Assembly (NCBI RefSeq): GCF_014529535.1
Contig: NC_050735.1
Span: 9,001,739-9,065,738 of the forward strand
Direction of reading: 5' to 3'
Length of the DNA: 64,000 nt
Source: Bradysia coprophila
Taxonomy: Eukaryota; Arthropoda; Insecta; Diptera; Sciaridae
Below, one piece after another: positions 33,400 through 46,900 of this stretch. The position numbers and the translations under genes are program-made. Position 1 is the first letter of the stretch. Each line of letters begins with the position of its first letter. The notes under the pieces are model-generated. The model was not told the DNA's origin. It saw only the letters and a list, made by a program, of their open reading frames with translations, and searched no databases.

Positions 33400-35122
33400 A
33401 GTTCTTTCGTTCATCATACTTATCCGTATTTCCTTTCATTTACGTTCACTTTCTCGTATTTTCAGTCAACTTCTAGTATTTTTTCAATTGCTATTAACTA
33501 CCGGTTCGGGTAACGGATGATCCGGCAATTACTTCGAGGGTATGTAAATAATTACCCGAGTAGTTTCCCCCTCGAAAAATGTAGGCTTTTCAGCTGAGTA
33601 TCCATGCCTCTTAATTAGATTAAAAATATTAAATTACGGAAGAAAAATAAACCTTGCTTCAACATTCAACTTAAAGTTCCACTCCACTCTAATGGTTACC
33701 ATTAGGAACATGATATAAAACATCTGGAAACTATTTTTTGAGGCAGAATTTCCGTATTACGTACTCAACTCTTTGAATTTGATATTTTAAAAAAATACTC
33801 TCATTGAGATACATTTCCTCGTTGCCTAATAAGTTAACATAAAGTAGATAATAGAGAAACGCAGGTGCTCCAATTTCACAAAATAATAATGTTAATAATT
33901 TGTATAAAATGAGATAAAAAATAGAATAAAATCTCGAGGAAAATTTTGCTTCGAAAAACTTACCATTTTCTAAAGCCTTTCCATTAACTACATTGTTGCT
34001 CTCACTCTGTGCAAGCATATATACACACAAAACAAACAAAATGTCGACATTTTCAATGAGCAACTCATTTTCGTTACTTGTTTGAATTAAAATGTATTCA
34101 ATGCACATGGTAAATTTTCTGCAAACAAAATATTTAACTTCATCTTCTTACTGTAAATCTAATAAATACAAATATTATATAATACAAACTTCCACTTCGC
34201 ATAGACCAAGAAATACCCATCGGTTGAATTAAAAGAGAGAGCATTTTAACACACATTTGCACACAGCACACAGCTCGCTGTTCATAAAAAGTTTCAATTT
34301 AGTTCATAGTTTCTGGACCGGAACGTACATATCATTCCAGTGTACATCTAATTTAAGCTAGTTGTTACAAATGAAATGACCGTTTTACAGAGGAATGTTA
34401 TATATGTGTTTTTAGACGAAATATGAGACGACGCCTGCCTGCCCCCTATCATCTTTTAGCGGCAACAACAACAAAATAAACGATGAGTGTAATGTGGTCT
34501 TCAGACGCACCTTCTTCCATTTTGGTCGTATGTTGCAAACTAAAGTTGGGTTTCCATTTTTGAATTTTGAAGTTGCATTGTTTGTTATTTTGACAATTGC
34601 ACTGTTAGTAGTGTTGAGGTTATAACTCTATGAATGACGCTCTGACATTTCATTTAAACCTTGGAAGAAACCTATAATGTACTCTTAAAATAGGACGAAT
34701 GAGATTCGTAACTAAAGTCATTGTTAGAAGAGTGGAGAAGCATTTAAATCACAAGACAGCTATTTTCCTAAATAGTGCGTTAATGCAAATTTTACACAAA
34801 AGATGTGAACATGAGCTTCCACATTTTCAACTAAGACGGATTATATAATATTCATTTACAATATATGTGTGGAATAATTGGAATAATTCGTCTAAGATTT
34901 TCAATACGAAATTTTTGAGCAGATAGAACTTGCCCTCAAAATGTCAGAAATATTTGCTGAACTTATTGCTGAGTTTTATGAGTTTCAACTTCTACATTTA
35001 CCGCAATTTATTCTATTGAAAACGTTCGCAAATCTTTGCGCTTGTGTAATAGTTCTCATACATATGCTCTATTGTAATATACTATTACTTGCTCTCGAGC
35101 AGTAGTATAAGATTATGCACTT
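33400..35122. other. No gene recognised
   Basis: AT-rich. The minus-strand open frame at 33731-34108 (125 codons) is hydrophobic but shows no family motif, and I regard it as chance. Confidence 0.4.
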
Positions 35123-35192
35123 CTTGCCAAAATTGTTATCGAGACTTGTGGGCATTGCTGGTCGAGCCGAAGGCGATAACAATTTTGGCAAG
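35123..35192. repeat. Perfect 19-bp-arm hairpin
   Basis: CTTGCCAAAATTGTTATCG and CGATAACAATTTTGGCAAG are exact inverses separated by 32 bp. The spacer contains TCGAGCCGAAGG. A strong stem-loop is expected; whether it is a small foldback element or part of a transcript cannot be told. Confidence 0.7.
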
Positions 35193-35517
35193 AGGTTCAT
35201 AAACTTTTTTATCTGCCGAGAACATAATACACCTAGATAAACAAGAATGCTCTAGAGGGATAAGTGGGAAAGTATTGTTCTAGGCATATAAAAGCATTTG
35301 GTAAACTTGCATTTCTATCTCACATTTATGTGCAGCAAAGTAGCAATCAAGGTTGTGATCTAGTAACTTAACAATGTAAAAATTTTCCTATTGTTCAAAA
35401 GTCAAAGAACAAAAGCAAAACTTTTGCATCTGTCACTTTTACATTAGCTGTATTTCCATTGATCTCTTCAGTTGGCGAAACTAATGACAGTATCTAATTC
35501 ACTCTGACTATTTTATG

Positions 35518-35627
35518 CAGGGCTTATTTTAGAGAATTTTAATATCGAAAATTTTGAAATAATTTTTCGGAATTTTTCAGAACTTTTTCAGAATTTTCGG
35601 AATTACAATTCTCTAAAGTAAGCCCTG
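35518..35627. repeat. 110-bp foldback element
   Basis: The ends CAGGGCTTATTTTAGAGAATT and AATTCTCTAAAGTAAGCCCTG are inverted with two mismatches. The centre is rich in GAATTTTTCAG words. Non-coding. Confidence 0.7.
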
Positions 35628-36310
35628 ATTATATGTGCTAACTAATTGTAGCTAACCTCACAAAGGCTGAATATTTTGTTAATTCCTGACATCCAATTTT
35701 AACATTTTTTGAAACAATTTAGTGATTTTACTTTGCTTAAATTCAACTATAAACATTTATTGGTTACTTCAAATTGTTCAATAAACTTTTTAGTCAGAAT
35801 TTCCAGTTTATTTATTTTCTTAACAATGAATTTAAAAATTACCCCGTTTCGCCAAACTTTGGTCTATCATCGCTGGCATTTGTTCGTATGTTGCAACCAA
35901 CGGCAGTAATCGCAATGCTGTACTCAGCGCTACGAAATAAGTTCCTGCAATCGTTGGAGGTTAGCAATACACGCGTTTAGTGGTACGTTGCATAAAATAG
36001 CGGTTGAATCCGATATTTCAATTTTTTGTATTGGAATTCGCATTTCCATCGTTTTTTTCGCCGTAGATATACCCAAAATACATTAAAACACTTATATATG
36101 CCCAACTTTGAAATTAGCCTCACTATTTCAACTACTTTTCAGGGATATTTTTTTAAATTGGATTTGATTTAATTGATTCGTTGTCTATGAACATATAGGC
36201 AATCACTTTACCTATACCGTCTTCTTCGAGAAGAGTAATAGAAGTAACATATTCATAGCCAGGAACTATTTTTAAGAAAAATTTTTCTTGAATTTTCTCA
36301 CATTTTTATA

Positions 36311-36513
36311 AATTTTCCCGAAAATCTTTTTTTAAATTACACACACTGAAATTTGAAAACCGACAAATTTTCTGTTTCTGTGTTTTACTTGAGTTTCTGA
36401 TTTCTCCATATAAAACCACATGCAAAATTCATTAAAAAAAAACCAGTAAACCACGAAACAGAAAATGTGTCGGTTTTCAAAATTCCGCGAGTGTAAGGAA
36501 AATTCGGGAAAAT
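36311..36513. repeat. About 200-bp foldback element
   Basis: The inner arms TTTGAAAACCGACAAATTTTC and GAAAATGTGTCGGTTTTCAAA pair, with outer partners ATTTTCCCGAA and TTCGGGAAAAT. The TTTTCCC/GGGAAAA ends resemble those at 54733-54905 and 62880-62970, suggesting a loose family. Confidence 0.6.
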
Positions 36514-38490
36514 GTTTTAACAAAATAGCTGATTTTGCAACCACTACATCGTGAAGTTGATTGTTTCATCGATAGAACGAATAAAAAATTAAGCTAACAA
36601 TGACCATAGATATTGATATTGCAAACGAAACAGGACGAAACTTTCGATTCAACATACCATGAGATGTTCTTTGCCTGCGAAAGCCTGGGTATTATCTACA
36701 CAACTTAAACTAACAAATAAGCTCTAAGCCAATATTTACAAGATTTTTCTACGTGTACACATATTTACATAGCTTTCGAATGTACGAGCTAAAGTTTTTC
36801 CCTTCCTTGTTTGCTGAAAGCAGAATAAGTTTTTGTTTTCGGAAAGTCGTCAGATCGCTTGATGTACAGAGTGTATCTCAATCTGCATGTAAATTTTGCA
36901 AAGATTAATCCCTAAACGAACAACTTACAGTTTGCAAATAGCAAAGAGTGTTGTGTACACGAGATGGTATGTTGTAACCGAATATAAACGGGAACAGCAA
37001 AGAAATTCTAAGTTTATGCCAACTTAACTCTATTCTATCATTTTTAGTTTTCCGAATTCCCAAAGGAGTTTCATTCCTTTTACGTGTAATACTTCACGTG
37101 CAAGGGTAAAACGTTTCCAGCCGTGATCGTCGGCAGATTTAATTTAATTCTGTAACTTAAAAGCGCGGAATCGAGTTACATGGTTTATACTTTTCATTGC
37201 GCTGCTTTACTGCGTGACACATTTAGCCTTCATTATCCAGTCATCATCCAACCAGAAATAATCTTCATAATTCATAACGATTAATAAAAAAAATTATTTA
37301 TGAAAGCGCTTGTGTATGCTGGAAGCTTGTCTATTGCTGCTCATTTAGTTTTCCTCTTAAATTTAATGCAAACATTTCATTTGAACCGTCTCTTCTGTCA
37401 TATAATTATTATATTACGACGAGTATACAACGTTATAATATTGTAAGTTAAAGTCGCATCATCGCTGGCATAATAACATTATACTCCAGGAAAAGATATA
37501 AAAACGGAGATAATTTGCTCACTTTATGAAGTTGTGTTGCTGGTTATATAAGTTGGATACAATATGCGGCCTAATACTCGTAATACTCGCATTAAGAGCG
37601 ACGAAAATACACTCGCAGGGAAAACTAATATTCTTTTCAGTAAAATTTCGCAACAAACTTTAGTTCATTCGGCTTTACATATACGAAATAGTACGTTGAA
37701 TAAATTAATACATCCCTTGTCGAGGTATGTATATATACAGTACACTTTGTTCTATACCCGATCCCAAAACTGTTTTAATTCACCCAGTTACATGAAATTA
37801 ATACTTCTAAACGTCTAATACCTCCACCACAGGATTTGGTGGTACACAATGATATTCGGCCAGATTATGCCACTGTCCCACTACCATACCATATAGTATG
37901 TGTACGTGTATGTATATGGATCCCAGCAATTATTACACACCATTTATGCACAAATGTTCAATTACACCCATATATATAGCTATCTGCCAAAGTTACTTGC
38001 ACTACATAATAATTAAATGTGCTTTGTGTTTACACCATTTTTGGCATGTCATAAGGGTGGCAAAGGTTGTATAACGGTTGTGAAGTTCAGAAAATATTGT
38101 CACATGGTTTTTGTCAGGAACTAATTGATATTCAGTCATTATCGCCTTGAAGCGATGCACCGACACCGACACCGACAGTCTAGTGTTAGTAAATTAACGG
38201 ACGCAAATTAATGATATGCCTAGAGGTCACCCATGTCACCACCACCTTGGAGGCTTAGTTTAATGTCGCGTTAAATTTGATTTTCTTATACACTGGCATG
38301 CATTTTACTCAGGCTCGCACTGGCCGTGTGATTTGGGTGATGTTTCAGGCTTTATGATATTATTATTTGTTGAAAAACATCGAAAAATTCAACAAAAAAA
38401 GCAAAAATTTCACATAAAGATGTAATATGGCCACAATGACAGTTTTGTAGTGACAGGAAGTCTTCTTTTTTAATAGCGCTCAAGCCTTGA
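36514..38490. other. No gene recognised
   Basis: AT-rich, with simple repeats (GACACCGACACCGACAG near 38165). No coding frame is supported. Confidence 0.4.
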
Positions 38491-38844
38491 CAAATTTGTA
38501 GCCTGCATTTGGGCGCAAAAATATTCGTTTTTTGATGATTTCTCTGAACCAAAATCTTTTTTTGAAAAAGTAAAGCCATTATAGCATCCAAAAATGTGTA
38601 ACTTTTAAAGGAAAAATTGGTTTGTGAGTCACCCACTTGGAGAAACCTATGCAAAATGTTTAATTTACATATTTTGCAAAGGTTTCTCAAAGTGTGATAA
38701 GTTATCAACCACAAACCAATTTTTCGTTTAAAAGTAACACATTTTTGGATGCTTTAATGGTTTTACTTTTTCAAAAAAAGATTTTGGTTCAGAGAAATCA
38801 TCAAAAAACGAATATTTTGCGCCCAAATGTAGGCTACAAATTTG
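38491..38844. repeat. 354-bp long-arm foldback element
   Basis: The left arm runs from CAAATTTGTAGCC through TTTGGGCGCAAAAATATTCG and TTTTTGATGATTTCTCTGAA to GGAAAAATTGGTTTGTG. The right arm returns as its near-complete reverse complement, ending GGCTACAAATTTG. A single GCAAAATGTTTAATTTACAT-like centre remains. A shortened relative is at 15858-16080. It lacks an open frame of its own; the ORF calls over the arms are by-products. Confidence 0.8.
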
Positions 38845-41523
38845 CCAATAGGTGAGCGCTCTTGAGGCCATTAGATAAGTTATATAGCTGAGAGTGGTGT
38901 CAGTCGAAAGCTTTAAAAAGTTCTTCAAATTACACCTTTAAACCCGACAAAAAAATTTCGTTCGCTTAACCAACTTTTCAAAATTTGTGAAAAAACCGTC
39001 ATGCATACCCAAGTTCAAAGCGGGCACCTAATGCCTTAGTCCTACTTTTTGTCAGGTTTATCGGTGTACTTTGGTGCACTTTTTGGAGCTCTTTCAGGCT
39101 AAGATATATATACGAATACATCAACAGAAATAACGTCTTGGTGATTCGTTTATAGCACGCATTCCGGACATTGTAATCTATGGCATGAATTACACTTAAT
39201 ATTATGTCGGGAATGCGACACGTTTCACGGTTATTTTCCGCTACATAGTGAATATACCAGCAGTGGAGTGGCTAATCTGATGAGACTTTGGAAAGTGAAC
39301 GCAAATATTTACAATATATTGCTGTAGTAAGATCAGCAAGCACTAAGAGGCATTGATGCTTTTCTGAAAAGCATACATTTAGGCGTTTTTTAAATACTGG
39401 ATTTTAGTTTACTTCTCATGATATCTTTCCACCAGAATACTTTTCCAGAAATGAAATAAAATTTATGAAAATTTCGTTAAACTGCTGACTTTTCTCAGAG
39501 TTGGTCAAACGACTACAACCAAAACTAATTTTTATTTAAAGCTAACACATTCGTGGTCGTTATTGCAGTCGTACATTTTTCAAAAAGGATTCTGCTGAAA
39601 ACTTATCATCAAAAATGTAATACGAGACAGAGACTCGCAAATGCAGGCCACAGTTTTAGCTAAGCATCGATGCATCTTAAGTTTGAATTGAAACAGGTCG
39701 GATGTAAAATTCGAATCTGCGCCAAATCTGCTCTCACTTGAAAGTCGTTGCGTTCATTCTCTAAAGTCTAAAGTCAACTGCTTCCTAATTTAGGTCTCTT
39801 ATGTGATTTTCGAAAAATGAATAGCTACTACCTGTCTATTTACTATGTCGTGGATTTTTGGGTGTGGTAATGGTTAACGCGCTTACATATGTGTGATCAG
39901 TTTTGTCTGTCTGAGTGAACCAGCTTGAAACAGCTGTAGTAAATTCATGCCAAAATTTCCGTGACAATTCCTGTACAACACTTAGTGACATGACACTTTA
40001 AATCAGTGAGTGAAGTGACAGATTTAATGGTTACATATAGCGTTGCAAAAGCACTGCTATGAGTGTTACCGTTTGTAAAAGAATTAATCACGATGAGGCA
40101 CACTTCATAAATCTCTGAATCATTCAATCAATTGATTAATGTTTCAAAATAGATATTATATGTCGAATGCCTTTCGTATACACTTAAACTGAAGTAGCTA
40201 TAAGTATAAACCCAAACCGATACAATTCAATCCCTAGCTTCATTAGTACATCATGCATTTACCATCTATTTCCTCTCATTGTATTTGCTCGGATATTAAG
40301 CAAATAATATTCCTTAAACAAATGGAATTTTCATTCAAATAAGACAATGCTTCAAACTAATCAAATTTTACACTGTAGCCCCATCGTATTATGGATATAT
40401 CAGGCCATAGTCAATTAGTGGGAGGATGTGTTATGTCTTGGTGGCACCGTATTGCTTGTTATGGTCAACATACTTCAGGAATTAGTGGCAAAAACGTTAG
40501 ACTGTATTATACATACGTATTTAGATACGTTCTGACCGTACGTAGGAATGCCTCATTTGCGGTTTTAAAATGTAAATATTCGTTCACATTCAACCGGAAA
40601 ATTTGGTTTCCACCTTCGGTTTATGTAATATGTATTTTGACTTCTTCCAAGCTAAAATGCATGATTTCTGCTACTTTTATGTATTGGAACAAACGAACTG
40701 AGTAAACGCTCGCAAATCGAAGAACACCACGATGGAAATTGCTTTTCACTGAGGAAACATACGTGTACCCCTCCCACTGACCGTTTTGAACTGGGAAAAC
40801 AAAACCAATCTTTTCTGTTCTATTTGTTGGTGTGCTTTCGTTAGTGCAATTTGTTTTCTATTCGATAGTACCGTACGTGCCCATTCGAAGTGGGTCAATA
40901 GCTTTGCAGTTATTTACTAACTGCTGACTTTATACACTCATTTTCGAAATGTAGTTTTGGCTGGCTGGAATAGTTTATTTAGCATTTTTCTTTCTATTTT
41001 TATTTTCCGGAAACGATGTTGACAAGGTTGTAACAAGGTGACACAGCCTTTATGTCCGTCATTTTATTGAACACGTATGCTGTTTGGTTTACGATCAGGA
41101 GTTCGAAATGGCCGTGACCACGGTAAATAAAATTTCGTTCGCTTGGTGGTATGTGGATAATATCCTAAATCTAGAGTACTCCCTCAGATCTTATTTTTAA
41201 AGATTTATGAGATGGTTTACATTGTATGCCGATTTTTCTTAGCTTTTTTTTAGTGCTTGAGGAGACAAATACTGTAAGAACTTCACTTCGTGGTGTACTA
41301 TTTGGTGAACTCCAGAAATGGACATGGTCATAATGTGAACTCGGTCAATTTCCAAAGTAGTCCGGGTCGGTTTATCATTCCGTTAGGGTTGAAAGCAAAA
41401 TTGAGAACCGAATGTTGTAGTGGTGAAAGTTTTGTAACAATTTTTTTCCCCAAAGACTCGAATATCTCGACAAATCAGTTGATGTTTTTCTATTATTTTG
41501 ATTTCAATCGAAAGGACCACCTA
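38845..41523. other. No gene recognised
   Basis: AT-rich. A diverged piece of the CAGCTG family lies near 39915-39965 (CAGCTTGAAACAGCTGTAG). The open frame 40391-40705 has no recognisable motif. Confidence 0.4.
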
Positions 41524-41743
41524 CAGTTAGAGGCAGTGAAATTTCAGCATGAAATTTTTTTCGGCTGTTCAGCTGATCCATACAAACTGTTTATAAGTCT
41601 TTATACAATTTTACCACTGTCACGCACGTGCGTACAGCAGCTTCGAATGTGTAAAAAAGTATAAACAGTTTTAATTGTATGGTGTGGATCAGTTGAAAAA
41701 CAGCTGAAGCAAATTCATGCTAAAGTTTCACTGCCTCTGACTG
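41524..41743. mobile_element. 220-bp palindromic MITE, CAGTCAGAGGCAGTG family (best copy)
   Basis: The ends CAGTTAGAGGCAGTGAAATT and TTTCACTGCCTCTGACTG pair, followed inward by TTCAGCATGAA/TTCATGCTAAA, CAGCTGATCC/GGATCAGTTG and AAACTGTTTATA/TATAAACAGTTT. Relatives are at 4571-4763, 15742-15785, 57900-57990 and, partially, 2520-2570. Confidence 0.75.
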
Positions 41744-41754
41744 AATTACCTTAA

Positions 41755-43967
41755 TTTTATGGAATTTTTTTTTCTGTCCAAGTCCAACGCCCACTTTGGG
41801 GCGATGAGTGTTTTCCTAAAACGTAACACGGAAAAACCGCTAACTTTGGACTGTTTTCCCTGGCCATTTCAGTCTAATTTTAGTAATATTCAGCTTATTT
41901 GAAAGCTAGTGACTAGTGCTTTCATACCGATCCAAATCCTAAAGAAAATGGTTTAAATCGTACTGAAACAGTCATTCGAAGAGCTCTAGCGTTGGGAGCG
42001 AGGTGGATCATCACAGGATGAAGGAATTCAAAGAACTGACCATTAAACATCTCAAAGATGTTTTGAACTCTGAAGGGAACGAAGAAAAATCGGTGGTAAT
42101 TCTTGTGTTCCACAAGTTCTAGCACTAGGAGCGATGTGGAACCATAAGGAATAGAACCTACCTACGAAAACTTCGGAAGAAAGTTAAGAAAAATCTTTAT
42201 CTTCCCTAAGTTCTAGTACTAGGAACGAATAGGAGTCTTCTGGTAAGGTGGAATTGAGGAACTCCTACAACGTCAGCATACTTATAATATAGAAAATAAC
42301 TGAAAAAAGGGAATGATCTCAAAAAAGACTAAAATTTTTATTGAAAAAGGAAGTAAATGGAGAATAAGTGATTTCAGCGCTGATACCTATTGCAGGCCTC
42401 TCACACCTCCTTATTTCCTTGATTTTCCTTATTTTTATGAAAACCTCCTTATTCCTCCTTATTTTGATAAAAAAAATCCTTATTTTCCTTATTTTTCCCA
42501 AATTTTACTGACAGAAAATCAAAAATTAATTTAAAAAAAAATTCGCTGCGCGGCAAATATTGATTTTAAAATTACTTTTATTATTTAACACAAATAACTC
42601 TAATAGAAAAGTGAAGTGGTGGCGCATTGTCATTCCAATATGATTGATTTACTTAACTTACCATGTTTTTTTGTGGTTTCCTTCTCGAGTATCACTTATA
42701 AGACAGAGGTTTTTAAATTGGAATGGAATGACTCATTTATGCGCCTTTCAATTCTAAAAGATACTGTTTCACATTTTTTTAAAATTTCTTATTTTCGGAC
42801 CTATAGAGGCCAAGAAAAAAATGGCATTCCCTCAAAAAGGGGTTGCAAAAATGTTTTTTTTTGATATAATTGAAGCAAGAGACACAAGAGACACAAATGT
42901 TGGTTATGATCACCGGTTAGTACCGATTAACCTTAGGAACTTATATTCGAAAATAAGGTCGATCTTCAATCGAAATTCTAGGCTTGCAATAAAAGAGTTC
43001 TGCGAAACTTACCCATAACAAAAAAAGTGGACAATCGCATCATACGTAAATAAAACCCCATGACTGTTTTTTCTATTGCAAGCTTAGTTGCATAGTGCCT
43101 ACTGAATTTTCCATTACAATAAGTGACTCAAACAAGCTTTCAGCAGGATTTCTGTAAAGATCCCATCAGAAGATGTCGGACAAAATATATATATATAAAA
43201 AAAATTGTGCACTCCCGTGAAACAGTTCGAACCTAAAGCCTCTGCTAATCAAATTGGTATGTGCAAATATTGATTGCAAGCTTTAGTCTATAGACTACTA
43301 AACTTTCGAACGATACCATACACACCCTATTTGGTTCGAGAAATACCAATTTTCGTTGCCTGAAGTCGAGTAAACTCGGTACACTTCAAAAAACATGAAA
43401 AACCGATTTTGTACTTTTCGAACAGACACTTACAGTCAATACCCTCTCTAGCAAACAAACTGCTTTTATTAAGGTGGTGAAATAATCAAGTCGCCTTTGG
43501 AATTTACATTTAGATTACTATAGTCAGTCAAAATATAGAATAGTGTTTGTAGAATACAAAGAAATAAGGTGTGAATTTGACACAGAGAGCTGAGAGTTTG
43601 ATTGCTAGAGAGAGTATTGTTACAGTTCATGACAAATTCGTTAAATTTGTAAAATAGCGAAAATTTTAAGTTGAAAAATTTGTATTTTTCTCCTTATTTT
43701 TCCTTAATTTCAATTAACAATTTCCTTATTTCTCCTTATTTTTGAGCTGAAACCTCCTTAATTCCTTAATAAGGAGTCCGGAATTGGAGTGAGAGGCCTG
43801 CTATTGAGTTCCATCAACAGTTATAAGCTCGGTCGGCAACATTTGATAGCGCTAGTCACTAACTAGCTTTCAATTGAGCAAAACTTTCCCAAAATCGGAT
43901 TTCGTTTTTCGGGAAAATGCTCATGGTTCCAAAGTGTTCGTTGGACAGAAAAAAAACTCTCATAAAA
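41755..43967. mobile_element. Large inverted-repeat element (about 2.2 kb) hosting a nested insertion
   Basis: The left arm (41755-41925) has TTTCTGTCCAAGTCCAACG, CACTTTGG-GATGAG-GTTTTCC and GCTAGTGACTAG. The right arm (about 43845-43967) returns them inverted and diverged: CTAGTCACTAACTAGC, GGAAAATGCTCATGGTTCC and CGTTGGACAGAAA. Between the arms, 41960-42240 holds three variants of GTTCTAGCACTAGGAGCGA in tandem. The element at 42393-43800 is inserted inside. No transposase frame is seen. Confidence 0.6.
42393..43800. mobile_element. 1408-bp element with CAGGCCTCTCAC ends and 6-bp target duplication
   Basis: It begins CAGGCCTCTCACACC and ends GGAGTGAGAGGCCTG. CTATTG flanks both sides (42387-42392 and 43801-43806). 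Subterminal regions are rich in CCTTATT on the left and in mixed orientations on the right. Only short frames occur inside (for example 42821-43018), with no recognisable transposase, so it is non-autonomous or decayed. The terminal sequence suggests a hAT-like origin, which is inference. Confidence 0.75.
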
Positions 43968-46900
43968 TGTGGGTAATACGAGGGTCTTTCGATAAAAAAA
44001 TCTGACAAAAATATCAAGTTATTACTCGATATATTCGAGTTTTTCGTTACTAAAACCGATTTTTACCGCTCCTAACGCTGAGAAAGAAACTTGGTAAGAA
44101 ACTTTCACCCCTCTACAACTTTCCGTTGTCCCATTTAATTGAAATCTTGAAGAAAAGGATACCACTTTTTCCGACATAACGCCCCGGACTAAAGAGCTTT
44201 GTATGGATTTGTTTTATATATTTTTGTGAAAAGGCCAGTCTACATTATTCAACAAATTATCAGAATCTTAAAGTACAGAAAGTGGGGACACTGGACATCA
44301 TGCTCTGCAATATCTACAGTCCGTTCCTTATTACTCATACGAATTGATTTTCAGCTAAACAAAACCACTTTTGTTCGCTGAATTTATCTAGGAATTTATT
44401 GTTTGGTTTTTTGTGTGTGCATCACACTGGAATCTTCTCTTTATTATTATATCGCTTGTAGCTTGACAATGTGCAGGATTTATGTGTACACGATAAAACG
44501 CACCCCAATAATACCACACACCAGAAATCACCATTGACGCCTGGTGTCCGCATCACTACCGCAATTCACACTCTAAAACGCTATCAACGATTTAAGCTTG
44601 GAGTGTAACGGAATAATAGCAGGTAAATTTATGAGAAGCAACACATAAATACAACTTTTGCTGATTAAATAATTGTTGGAACACAAACGAAAAGCTATTA
44701 TTTTGTGTGGAAAAGGCAAAATGTATTTTGTGTGCTGTATTGCTGTATGCATAGGTAGGTATTAGTATAGAGGTTGGCAGAAATGAGTACTTTACCCACA
44801 TTTCATTTGGAAACTATAAATATAAAATGCTGCTCGTGGCTTCTGTGTATAATTTCAAATGAGTTGCGCCACGAAGAGGATCAATTAGAGCCTTTGTTTC
44901 GTTTCAGACAAAGGACTTGTAGACGTTGTTCTTTTTGGGGATTATTATTGTTTGCAATGTAATTGCGTTGGAAGCTATTCAAATTAGTTGGTTGATTTTA
45001 ACTACATTATGGATACAACAACATTCGATAGAAATGAGAACATGTTTGCACGTTCCATTAAAATGTTTTCCTGACTAGCGTGGCATGAACTTTCAACGTC
45101 TCGTTTTCCTCACACTCCAGTCCATAGATTAATTTTCAGTATCTATTCATGGTGCGATTGAATTGATTTTCATTAAGTATGAGGAGGGAAATTTGATATT
45201 TTTGGACAAGTTCTACAAAAATTGATTTTCAACTGTAGAGTCCGGAGGACCGGGACTGAAGAATTATTATAGTCATATAATGAAACATTCATCCCATGGG
45301 TGCAATATAGAGTGGTGGTGACTCCTCGAAGTTAGAAAATGTCAATTTTCGGAAGGTTGTTCGGCGTGGATACTCGAGGCACGAAGGTGATAAATAGTTG
45401 TAGTAGTAGAGTGACACTGCCTCTACATAAAAACAATAAAACGGATAAAACAATATAACGTAAAAAACAGAAACTTGAAAGCATTCGGTGACTTGAGCAG
45501 ATCTAAAAGAATTTTTCTTGTTTTCTTGAGAAGCCGATTTGAGAAGATAGGATTCTAAAAGGATGAACAAAATCGATTCAGGGCTAGGTTAGGTCGGTAA
45601 GGCTAAATGTTTACATTGCGATTTGAAACACCTTAAGTTGACTTTAACGTCGCGGGAGTTCTAGCCGAAAGAGTTTTTGCCTGAATTTTTGCCTGCCGTA
45701 CGTCGTACGGGTCTAAGAAGTTTCCAATGGAATTAGAACTTGAATTAGAACATTTGTTCTGATCATTAACATTCATACTCTGTTCTAATCCACTCCGTAA
45801 TATTGCTGACAGGCACACATCAACGTATTCGTTACAACATCAAAAAGACTCAAAACGAGTGCTACACTTCATTAGTTACGAATAGTAATTCAAGGCATGT
45901 TTGTTTTAGCATCCATAGTGATGACAAACAACACGAATTTTTGCTAGTTTTTAGAAATTAATTTTATTATGACGGCAGCGCCAGCGGGGTGTTTTCTGTG
46001 TATAGATTTTTCATTTTCAATGCCTCAGTTTTAATAAAGAAGTTTATGTGTTTGGGTGATGAAATTGTGAATGGAGTGTAATTAATTGGATAGTGACACG
46101 ACACAATAGTAGGTGGAGTTGAAGAGGAAGAACTTCTTTTGTGATAGTAATAAATACTGATGTTGGGGAGGTTCCTAATTTGCTTTTAGTTTACTCAAAT
46201 TTTGTATTTGACGAAAGACATAAAGGATAATTTCTGGCTAGTGCTTTGTTATGTGGTAAAACATGCTGTTGTTAAAACTGATGAAGTAAAAGATTTCGTT
46301 TCAAATACAAGGTAATATGTTTAGGCAGAAGGTTAAATGAGACCCTAGAACTATTTGGCTACGATTACCCAATTCGAAAAGTAAATGAAATCGGAGTCTG
46401 TCATCTTCATATCTTGGATAGTTGCAATGCGTTTGGTGGATGCAACGATGTACGGACTGAATGACTCGTATGACTTAACACAAATACGATGAATTCGTGT
46501 TCATATGTCTAGCCTACATTTAGGGGATACATCAATTCGCACGTAACTTTCCTTTTAAGAGTGCTTGCACACCCTCCAAAGAGTGTTTGCATACTTTGAG
46601 GAGTAGTTCGGAAGTCACGTTAATCCAGTGGTGCAGAATACCGTGGTTATTTGCCGAGATAGGCTGTTAGTGTGGTTTCTAAATCAAATTACAAAGAACG
46701 AGCCTAACAGCATAGACTCATTTACCCTCACAGGTACCATTGGTGACCTCTGGTGTTAACACACAACTACCATTAAATTAAAAGACTTCTGGACGCACCA
46801 CAAAATGAGGTGGATATATTTTTGATTTCCTTTAAATCCCATTTACTCGATTAGATATACGTCACATCTACGTTTTGCGTCTATATTTGCGATTGCCACT

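Noticed and set aside
33731-34108. 125-codon hydrophobic minus-strand frame as a membrane protein or chemoreceptor
   Set aside because: No family motif, biased AT-rich codons, no supporting splice partners.
41290-41664. 124-codon plus-strand frame
   Set aside because: It runs into the palindromic MITE at 41524-41743 and has no recognisable motif.
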